A stretch of 64,000 bases of DNA, from NCBI GenBank assembly GCA_932521035.1, contig OW051495.1, forward strand, positions 5,022,001 through 5,086,000, given 5' to 3'. Source of the stretch: Oscheius dolichura. Its lineage: Eukaryota > Nematoda > Chromadorea > Rhabditida > Rhabditidae. The notes under the pieces were generated by a model. That model was not told the origin of the DNA. It did no database searches and was given only the letters and a program-made list of their open reading frames with translations. The position numbers were made by a program, and so were the translations under genes. Position 1 is the stretch's first letter. Each line of letters begins with the position of its first letter. Positions 55,501 to 64,000 of this stretch are shown here, piece after piece.

Positions 55501-57307
55501 TCCTCGTCGTGGACCAGCTCCTCGTCGTTGCCTGGAAGGGGATCGTGTCTATTCAAATCTGCCGTACTTGTCGACGGTTCACGGCGTTTCGGTTTCCTTC
55601 CACGCTTCTTCGGCTCCGGTGGGACTAGGTTGGTTTGGAAGCTGAGGTTGGACTTGATTCCATTTCGGACCGGAGACACCAAATTGCTTCGGATGGACGG
55701 CGCCGCCTCCCGATGGGGGACCGGCTTCAGATGATTGTTGAAGTCGAGCTGAAGTTTACAATGAGAAGACCCGAAAGATAGTCTCACATTGGTTCGAACG
55801 GGGGAGGAGCCAGGGACGCGGGTCGGTGAGGAGTTGGGGAGGACGATGCGTCTGGAGCCGGCGAGCGACGAACCACTGCTGCTGCTTATTTGTCTCTGCC
55901 GAGCCAGTGACGGCGAGAGGATAATGTTCGGCTTGGGACGGGGGTCCTCCCTCAACACTCGCACCATTCCCTCCGTCTCCTCCGGCCGGTACTGGACAGC
56001 CGGCTCAATAAACGTCTCGTTCTGGAGAGCGATGGCCACGTCTCTGATGTGGGGTGGCAGAACTTCTTCTTTGTGGGGGACAGATGGGGCAGGTGCCTCG
56101 CCGGGAGGACCTGCCGATGACACGGCGGATGGGTTCAGGGGACCGGCTTTCTAAAGAGGAGAGTGGCCACCGGGGGAACTGCTTACATATACATGGGAGA
56201 GTGCCGGTCGCATGATGCGAGGAGATCGGTTGATTGAGATCTGTTTCTGATCCGGGGAACGTAGAGGAGGGGCCAGGCGCACTGCCATCGAACCGGGCAC
56301 CCCGTCTCCTTGGGGGATACCTTCTCCGATCTGAACGCGACCGTTAGAGGGAGGACAGGCCGCCAACTCACAATCGGTCTCCTTTGGGGACTCCGTGGGA
56401 GTTGAGCCGCGGAAAGTGTACTCGACTGGGCGACCATCTCATTCTGGGGTCGAACAGCTGAAAGAGTCTCGTTTTCTGGTCAGGCTCGAGTACAAACTTC
56501 GTCCTCTGACGGAATGCTTCGTGCCTCGAGAGGCCAGGATAAGGGGTGCAGTCCCAGCCAGTCGCACGGGTCCTGCTTCTGGTGAAAAGACATTGGTTCG
56601 GACTGGCTCGCCGGGACGGCTGAAAATTTGAATGATTGACTCTATCAGCGAAGGAAATGTGGGCAAATTAGACGGTATCCAATAGATGGGAAACGGGAAA
56701 GAAACCTTTGAATTGGAGGCAGGTCAGCACGGGGATGGACGGCTGGGAGAAGGACGCGCCCAGACGAAATTATTTTTTGTGGAGAATTGGAACGAGGAGC
56801 CAAAGTGGGTACAATTGGACGCTGTGGCGTAACCACTCCCGAATCCAAGGTTTGCATGTCTGGAAGGGGTCGATTGCGACTTGGATAAAAAGAGTTACCT
56901 CCACTGAGACTGGGTTGTCTCGGGCGGACAGGTACAATTGCCAATTGGTCAGAGGAGAGATCTTCCAGCCTGAATTGGAATTTCGATATGGCCAGGGTGA
57001 AAATATACGTCTCATTGTTCCCAATTTGGTTGGGCAAGGTGTTCTCCAAGTTCCTTATACCCGGAAGGCTTTCTTTTTCGGTTGGGGGTGGCTTTTGATT
57101 TGGTTCTTGGATACAGTAGCTGTGATCATGCTTTATATCTCTTAGTTCAAAGTAAAAATTTTGTCTTGCCCACTCCCGGTCCGCCTCTGCAGTTAGAATT
57201 AACACCCTCTTCTCTCTGGGCGGTGCGGAACTATTTTCCTCTGTAATAAATTATAGAATGTACCAAAAAGGGGCCGAACCTTTTTTAGATGTCTCTGGTT
57301 CTTCCAT
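52587..57307 (-). CDS. PHD- and SET-domain protein, KMT2E/SETD5 group
   Basis: Chromatin protein like C. elegans SET-9/SET-26, whose PHD finger reads methylated H3K4. Order: MEEPETSKK joined by a 41-nt intron to EENSSAPPREKRVLIL; a long polar N-terminal half; PHD (EVDCICGTKEEFDELGWVMC, RNKYFCEGCDKDKRR); SET (SARQLIALS-like lead, LFGNVAVPNEVERPEAFNPF, RFVRRCCRPNSTIKHTF, FFIVARQNIAEREEITLPFE); a poly-proline run; and long Lys/Glu-rich tails. The NHSC core motif is RRCC, as expected for this group, where enzyme activity is doubtful. A stop at 52968 is skipped by a 41-nt intron, after which the protein continues to RIRKKNPRYV-stop. The start is inferred and overlaps an opposite-strand ORF. Confidence 0.85.
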
Positions 57308-57504
57308 TCAGTTGTATGTCGGTCAACAATTACCACTGAAATATTTTGTAGGAATAGATTATAATGATGTGGAGAATATAAGAATGGTAATTAGAATGTT
57401 TGATTGCGATAGTGAAGCGTTGTTTTCTTTTGCGTCGCTTGTAGGGCGAATTTGGGTTTGATGCAATACCTGAGAGAAAGCGTCTGTTGAAAAGATGTGG
57501 GTGA
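57258..57504 (+). CDS. Possible 60-residue protein overlapping SET gene start
   Basis: ATTATAG directly precedes an ATG opening MYQKGAEPFLDVSGSS, IQLYVGQQLPLKYFVGIDYN and DVENIRM; a GT-AG intron then joins GEFGFDAIPERKRLLKRCG-stop. The acceptor before the ATG and the clean splice argue for a real small gene, but I recognise no family. It runs against the inferred first exon and intron of the PHD/SET gene, so one of the two models may be wrong or the two transcripts overlap head to head. Confidence 0.45.
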
Positions 57505-57507
57505 AAA

Positions 57508-58219
57508 CGAATATCCTGCTGTAAAATTTTATTTATTTGTTGACTTTATCTCTTTGGTTCCAAGCTAAGAATGTAATGAGGAAAACGAAAATTTGAAGCT
57601 GAGGGACGGAGGGGAAGCAGAGCCGGGCATCTTGCCAAGGCCCGAGCGCGTGTGACGGAGACCCGGTCTCAGCCCGAACTGCACTTGGCACCTGTCCAAA
57701 TGATGTCATTGGGGGAAATTGTCAAAAGAAAACTATCGGATATATAGAAGTTTTTTGATGAAGTAAAGGAAAGATGTAAAATTTTAATTTGTCCCAATGA
57801 AATATCACACATTTTTGATCAGTTATATAACTTTTCTAAAGTTTACATAGTTTATTTTCTACACAAAAACATATGAATGAAAACAAACAAATATCAATAA
57901 TTTCAAACCCAAGAAAAATCTATATATGTACACACCCATCAATGTGTGTACATATATAGATTTTCTAATCCGTGTGGCTGCATACACTAATCGCGTTTTA
58001 TCAGTCTTTATATCATTTCAGTAATTTTAATATATTTATATGTGGATCTTTTTGTTTTCATTTCTTATTCTTGTGTTTCCTAATAAACTAGTAAGTATTT
58101 CTATTTAGTGATATTTCACCAGCTTCTAGAGACTCTAAGGAGTCTCACTGAGCATTAAAGACATTATTCGTAAGTTGTGGAACGTCAGTAGTAGGATCCA
58201 ACGAAGACTTCAGTCGAAA
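57508..58219. other. Intergenic region with GC island and hairpin
   Basis: About 710 bp upstream of TRMT1. A GC-rich island (about 57595-57710) stands out in AT-rich sequence and contains short complementary stretches (CGGGC/GCCCG, GAGACC/GGTCTC); I could not match it to a known RNA. A perfect hairpin follows at 57915-57964. Confidence 0.45.
57915..57964. repeat. Perfect 21-bp inverted repeat, 8-nt loop
   Basis: Arms at 57915-57935 (AAAATCTATATATGTACACA plus C) and 57944-57964 are exact reverse complements around CCATCAAT. It would form a strong stem in DNA or RNA. No target duplication is obvious. Confidence 0.95.
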
Positions 58220-60387
58220 ATGGTTTGTGAGTCTTTTAATATATTTAAATAACATGAACTTTGAAGGACAATGTCACTCCACAGGCTGAACTGAAGCCGT
58301 TAACCGTTATAAAAGAAGGAAAAGCCCAAGTTGGATTTCATGGAGAAGTATTTTACAATCCAGTTCAAGAATTTAATAGAGACCTGACGTTTGTTTTTTA
58401 AAGCTTAATGTACTTTAGCTGGGTTTCAGTGTTAGTGTTTTGAGGCAGTTTGTCAAACAACGAATAGAAAGAAATGAAAGTCGTGGGGAACAGCCCGATA
58501 GCGAACCGTCAAAGAAAAAGAAAAAGATCCAAGAAAATGAGGTAAAATGTATGAGAGCTTCATAGCTTGTTTTAGATCGGCTCAGTTCGAATTCTTGACG
58601 CTCTTAGCGCCTCCGGTTTACGGGCTCTTCGTTTTTCAAAAGAGGCAAGTTAGGAAAAGCTTTTAACCACTCATTTAGGTGCCCAATGTATCTTTTATAA
58701 TGGCTAATGACTTTTCTGAAAATGCTGTGGAATCTATTAAAGAAAATATAAAGTTGAACGATGTTGAGAGTATAGTAAAAGCACACTTTGGTGATGCAGT
58801 GTAAGTTTACTGTATTTAAGTGACCGCTATTTTTTCAAGAATGACTATGATGAATCATAGAAATATTGATAAAAGATTTCATGCTGTCGATTTGGATCCT
58901 TACGGATCTGCTTCTGTTTTCTTGGATTCCGCTGTACAGTGCGTAGCTGACAATGGTTTGTATAAATAATGTAATCTAATTGAAGAATAGGAATTCTCAT
59001 GATAACCTGTACTGACATGGCAGTGCTTTGCGGAAACACCCCTGAAGCCTGTTATAATAAATATGATGCAATTACCGTTAGAGTGAAATGTTGCCATGAA
59101 ATGGTATGTTTTGATATTATCAACAGAATTGTTCAACCTTAGGCTCTTCGAATACTTTTGCGTTCAGTGGATTCCCACGCCAACAGATACTCTCGTTACA
59201 TCGAACCGCTTCTTTCCATAGCCGTTGATTTTTACGTCCGTATTTTTGTTCGTATACACACTGGAGCGGCCAAAGCAAAGGACAGCGGGACGTAAATAAA
59301 ACACATATAGTGTGTACAGAGTTTTAGCAATATTGGAAATGTTTTTGTTTGTTCCGGATGTCATACATTCGAAACTATTCCTCTTCTAAGGAAGGTACCC
59401 ACACAAAAAGGACAGAAATATTCTACGGCTGTTTTTAAACAAACTATAATGGGTATCACCTTTTGCAAAAAAAAGATTTAAAAAAAATTTTAATACAGGA
59501 AGTGATAATAAATGTATTCATTGTAATCATTCCGTACACCAAGCTGGGCCGATCTACACAGGACCTATACATAATAGGCACTTTGTTAACGGAGTTCTAA
59601 CCAGGTTTGTATATTTTTTAACCTGCTTTAAACACGTTTTTAGCCTTCGAGAAACACCGGAAGAAGAAAGACTGGGTACTCATAACCGTCTTCTTGGTGT
59701 TTTGACCACTGCAACGGAGGTATTTGTTTTTTGTTATCTATTCTATGACATTTTCAAGGAGTTGGACACTCCTCTTTACTACGAGTACGATCAGCTATCA
59801 AATGTGGTAAAATGCTCAGTCCCAAAGGCAGTAGTGTTCCGGTCAGCAATATTAAATGCAGGATATCAAGTTAGCTTTGTTTTCTAATTATTTTTTTTTA
59901 AATTTGAGGTCTCTGGATCCCATTGCAACCCTCGTGCTTTAAAAACTGACGCCCCTGCACAATATTTATGGGATGTTATAAGAACAATGGTTGGTCCGTC
60001 CTAAATTCTCTTCAAATCCTCTAGGCGAAATCTACTAATGTGTCAGTTAATAAGCACGACGAACATGCTCCAGGAAGGGAAATACTGAATAAAGAAATAA
60101 TGTTAGTGTTTTCCTCATATCGAAATATTCTTTTTTTTTCTTTATTTCACATTTACCACAAGAATTCAGAAACGAAATAAACTTCACGCTCCACCCAAAG
60201 GCGACCTTGCAGACTAAAACAGAACAAATGGTTCGATTTCAATGCAATAAAGTAAGTAAGCATTTTTTTATTCACCAATGCTGATATTTAGGGGAAAAAC
60301 TGGGGTCCACGCCAAAAAGCTAAAGGATCAGTAAATTCCGTACAAGCAGGCTTTCAAACGAGTTCACAGACAGCTATGAATAGTTAA
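58220..60387 (+). CDS. TRMT1: tRNA (guanine26-N2)-dimethyltransferase TRMT1
   Basis: Makes m2,2G26 in tRNAs of nucleus and mitochondria. The first exon is only ATG, spliced to [20 protein letters not shown]. Landmarks: [32 protein letters not shown] (SAM site), [40 protein letters not shown] (DPYG catalytic motif), [39 protein letters not shown], a cysteine set for zinc ([28 protein letters not shown]), [53 protein letters not shown]. About 15 exons with short introns. NOL10 follows after 189 bp on the same strand. Confidence 0.93.
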
Positions 60388-60576
60388 TTGTTAGTAATAA
60401 TCTATGTCATTTGTTGATTGATATTCTTCTTGTTAAATTTTATTAAAATTTGTTATGGAAAATTAGGCAGCTGTAACAAGCAAATGCATTACTTCATATA
60501 CCAATTTTTCTACAATTTTCTTCTTCGCATGTTTCCAAAAATTACAGCAATTGTTTATTCTAAGATTGTTGTAGAT

Positions 60577-63564
60577 ATGCAGTTATCGACAGCAAATAAT
60601 GTCCAAATTTACAATATTAGCGCTGGAAAGAGTTTACCCAAGTGGATCTCCAATGAAGCTAGGCGGAAGCTTGAGAGAAAAAATATTGGTGAATTTTTTT
60701 CAACTTCAACTTTTCAGTCAAATATTTTCAGACGTACGACGCCGGATAGAACTAATTCAAGATTTCGATATGCCAGATATAAGTCATACCGTAAATGTTA
60801 CACCAGATGGTCGATATATATTTGTTTCAGGTTAATAGGCTATTGTTTTCATTCTAGTTAATTCCTTTAGGGGCATATAGGCCTACTCTAAAATGTTATG
60901 ATTTGCATGATTTATCTCTTAAATTTGAACGGGGTTTAGACGTAGAGGTTATTAAATTGATAAACCTGAGTGATGATTTTTCAAAGGTGGGATTTGCTAG
61001 TACTTGCCTAATTTCTTATTAAGTTTATCTTGCTACAACAAGACCGATACTTAGAGATGCATGCTGCGTTTGGGCGATATTTTAAGATGAGAATGCCTCG
61101 ATTTGGCCGGGACATGGCATTTTCGAAAGAATGCAGTGATCTCTATCTTGTTGGAGCCAGGTAAGAGAGATGTATACAAAGTCATTTGTTCTTTTTAGTT
61201 CTGAAATATATCGACTAAATCTTGAGCAGGGAGAATGGTTGTCCCCCTTGCAAAGCAGTTCCTCTGAAATCAACTGCTGCTCATTTGCTGATGAACACCA
61301 ACTTTTTGTGTGTGGTTCGTTTTTATTGGTTACGTTTTGGTATTACTTTTTAAGGTACTAAGGATGGAAAAATTGAAGCCTATGATCATCGAGACAGAAG
61401 TTTAGTCGGGACCTTAGATTCTGCGATTTCTTTGTTGGATGAACATGAGTGGGTGTTATTTGTTGTTCTGACTTATAATTTTAAGAAGTGCCGAAGTTAC
61501 AGCAATTCGTTTTCGAGATGCACTGACTCTCGGTGTGGGTACAAGCACAGGACATGTATTGTTTATTCTAAAATATAGTATTTATTGTTCCAGATAATGT
61601 TATACGATTTGCGATCTCGAAAACCGCTATTGGTAAAAGACCATAATTACGGTTTTCCCATTAAGAAAATAGACTACGTAAAAAGGTTAGCTTTATGACT
61701 ATACTTTCTACTATAGTGGGTTATTACTTACCGATTTTTAAAAATCTGTAGATATCAGGGTGCATTCGCTTGATATTTATCATTTTTACTAGAAACGTAT
61801 TTAGCAGAAAATTGCAGAGATGATGATGACTTAGTGATGTCTATGGATTCCCGAGTTGTGAAAATGTGGCATATGCAGGATGGTAAAGCTTACGCAGCTA
61901 TTGAAACAGAATTTCCACTCACGGATTTTGCAAGATACCCTAATTCAGGCAAGTTGGATTTACATTTACAGTTTCTTTTGACTCTGATTCTTCATTGGCC
62001 GAAAGGGTACACTTCAACCTAATTAGTTCATTTTTTTTTATTCGAAAATTTTCAGGTTTAATTTTTCTAAGTAATGAAGCACCTAAAATGCAACAATATT
62101 TTGTCCCCTCTCTTGGCCCTGCACCAACGTGGTGCTCTTTCCTGGAAACTCTGACTGAAGAGTTAGAAGAAGCCGATACTACAACAGGTTAGGATGCCTT
62201 TGATATCACAAATCCCTTTATAGTTTATGATGATTATAAATTTGTAACATCACAACAACTAGAGTCGTTGGGATTATCTCATCTTGTGGGAACCTCAGTA
62301 TTGCGCGCTTATATGCACGGGTATTTCATTGATGCCCGTCTTTACAATAAAGCCCATACTTTAACTCAGCCGTTTGCTTATGAAAAATATAAGGAACGAA
62401 AAGTAGGTTTTATTTAAGTTTTAATATTAATTAACACCTTTGCAGGTAAAAGACATTCTCGATGAAGAAAGAAATACTAATATCACTTCTGCAAAGGATA
62501 CCACTTCTCTTCCAAAAGTATCAGTTTCTTTATTTTCTACTAACACAAAGATTAGGTAAATAAAGAAACAGCTCTACGCCTCCAGCAAGCAGCAGAAGCC
62601 GAAACTCGCAAAACTAAAGAAAAGAAAAAAGCATCAATTGCTTCATCAATATTAGAAGATCCTCGATTTAAGAAAATGTTTGAAATTCAAGACTTCCAGG
62701 TTTTTTTACATGTGCACACAATTATATCATTTCATAGGTTGAAGAAGATGGCATACAATTTAAGAACAGTGCTGCTCGTGTAAACCATGATACAATTAAC
62801 ACAGAAATAAATAAATATGATGATGATGAAGAAATATATGAAGAGGTTAATGGTACTTACTTTTTACTGGCATTTTTACAGAGTGAAGGCAATGTGGACC
62901 TTGACGCTGATGAAAATGTTGCTAGTGAACACCATTCCGATATAGAAAGTGATAATTCGGAAAGTGAAATTCGAAAATTGAAGCTAAAGGCGAAAGAGAA
63001 AAAGAAGCAGCTAAGTAGAGAACGGAGTGACCAGAAATATAAACTGAGGAAAAAAGCCGAAGAAGAAGAACGGTATGTTATTTTTTGTACAATCAATATT
63101 TGTAGCGTGCGCCGTTTGGCTTCTAAACCCAAAAAGTTTGTACTTCATGAATTAGCAAGCGGTGAAACCACCGCAAAATTCTTAGAAGAAGTTGCATCCG
63201 AAATTGGCGAAGAGGTTGGTATTTTGCTTCATATGAGGTAAAAATTTTACAGCAAACTGTTATGGGTATCAAGAAAAGGAAGATTAAAAAAACAGGGCAA
63301 TTGGAACATGTGGAAGAAACTGATTTTGGTGGCAGAAGAATGACGTTCACTTTAGAAAAAAGAGGAAAAGCAGCCAGAGAAGAACGTGAAAAGAAGAAAA
63401 AGGTGACGTTTCTATTAGTCTATATAGTTTTATTGTTTAAGGAAGAACATAAAAAAGAAAGGCGAGAAGTTGTTCGACGTACTACAGATCATGTTGCTCG
63501 AAATATCAAACGTTTGCCTTCAAATTTAAATCTTGGAACTCGAACAGAAGCAACTAGAAAATAA
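60577..63564 (+). CDS. NOL10: Nucleolar WD-repeat protein NOL10 (Enp2)
   Basis: Small-subunit ribosome biogenesis factor. Start MQLSTANNVQIYNISAGKSL, then KWISNEARRKLERKN, DVRRRIELIQDFDMPDISH, a WD40 part (FVSGAYRPTLKCYDLHDLSL, RPKFGRDMAFSKECSDLYLV-like blade, SEIYRLNLEQGEWLSPLQ, GTKDGKIEAYDHRDRSLVG, IMLYDLRSRKPLLVKDHNYG, DSRVVKMWHMQDGKAYAAIE), the family block LGPAPTWCSFLETLTEELEE, FVTSQQLESLGLSHLVGTSV, LRAYMHGYFIDARLYNK, and a charged C-terminus with MFEIQDFQVEEDG and RRMTFTLEKRGKAAREER. About 18 exons. TTGTAG precedes the ATG by two bases. Confidence 0.93.
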
Positions 63565-63610
63565 TTTTTATTGTTATTGTTATTGCGTTTATTGTTGTTA
63601 AATATTACTG

Positions 63611-64000
63611 TTAGCGGAAAAACTCACGATTATTGAGACCAACGGTGGCAAAAGAGCAACTACTCGGCTTGAGCATAAGTGAGTCAAAGGCGTTTTGGTC
63701 TTCTGTGAACCTTATTCTCGCCCATCTTTTTCTTTCTTTCTTCATCTGCTTTCCTCAATGCTTCCAACTCCTTCTCTTTCTGTCGAAGGAGTTCCTCGGT
63801 ACTATCCTCTTCGTCTTCTGCTTGGTCAGATGCCTCATCCAAACTTTCACCTTCCGATTCAGAGTGTTCTTCCGCCAAATGTTTGTCTTTCTCTTTTTCG
63901 TATGCTGCCGAGATGTCCTGAATCCAATATCAATTATGACTTCCTCTCTCACTGAACAAACTGAAACCGGAGACCTGAACAAACCTTAAATTGTTGGAGG
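63611..64000 (-). CDS. C-terminus of an acidic coiled-coil protein, partial
   Basis: The last exons of a minus-strand gene that runs beyond the window edge. Readable parts: DISAAYEKEKDKHLAEEH, SESEGESLDEASDQAEDEED, STEELLRQKEKELEALRKAD and EERKKKMGENK, then after a 43-nt intron a short end PSSCSFATVGLNNREFFR-stop at 63611. The strong acidic then Lys/Glu-helical make-up suggests a nuclear protein, but I cannot name the family from this part. Confidence 0.6.

Overview
The window reads as nuclear DNA of a nematode (phylum Nematoda, probably Chromadoria; I cannot name the genus). The evidence is a Rhabditida-type cuticle collagen, an innexin, an astacin with ShK domains, a class 2 lipase of the nematode type, a fragment of a nematode Str/Srj-type chemoreceptor, very short introns (most 31-45 nt), pyrimidine-AG acceptors placed directly before many start codons (the expected sign of spliced-leader trans-splicing), and same-strand gene clusters with gaps of about 35-220 bp that look like operons. 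All gene models were joined by hand from conserved reading frames and GT-AG sites; none has transcript support.

Layout. 0-4.3 kb is repeat-rich and degenerate: a calmodulin-like gene cut by the window edge, a truncated histone H4-like gene, and a calmodulin-like pseudogene whose intron holds a 1.3-kb element with inverted ends that carries a chemoreceptor fragment and a 41-bp satellite. 4.8-14 kb: dynein light chain (+), then a minus-strand run of VDAC, a centrin-like protein, EEF2KMT, LYRM1, a small unknown protein and an IQSEC/BRAG Arf-GEF. 15.2-26.6 kb: innexin (-) head to head with phospholipase C delta (+), NME5-like (-), TUSC2-like (+), a small membrane protein (-) and a sphingosine-phosphate-lyase-like protein that has lost its PLP lysine (-). 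27-38 kb: MED20 (-), PRC1, AUH and MRPL46 (+ cluster), LEO1 and PLK1 (- cluster). 38-42.5 kb: a two-domain Ly6 GPI protein (+), an astacin (-) and a cuticle collagen (-). 43-46 kb: cysteinyl-tRNA synthetase (-). 47.8-57.3 kb: secreted Ly6 protein, lipase, PINCH LIM protein with a nested peptide gene and a MITE in one intron, and a PHD/SET protein of the KMT2E/SETD5 (SET-9/SET-26) group. 58-64 kb: TRMT1 and NOL10 (+ cluster) and the end of an unknown acidic coiled-coil gene (-).

Two themes stand out. First, base composition is strongly two-state: AT-rich blocks hold housekeeping, division and translation genes in operon-like clusters, while GC-rich blocks hold tissue, secreted and signalling genes, some with TATA boxes. 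Second, and most interesting, intron sequences themselves are duplicated: two 41-nt introns of the PLC gene are 36/41 identical, and the 45-nt intron of EEF2KMT has a 42/45 copy just upstream of the next gene. With three distinct inverted-repeat elements sitting in introns, this suggests that introns here are being created by copying short DNA units.
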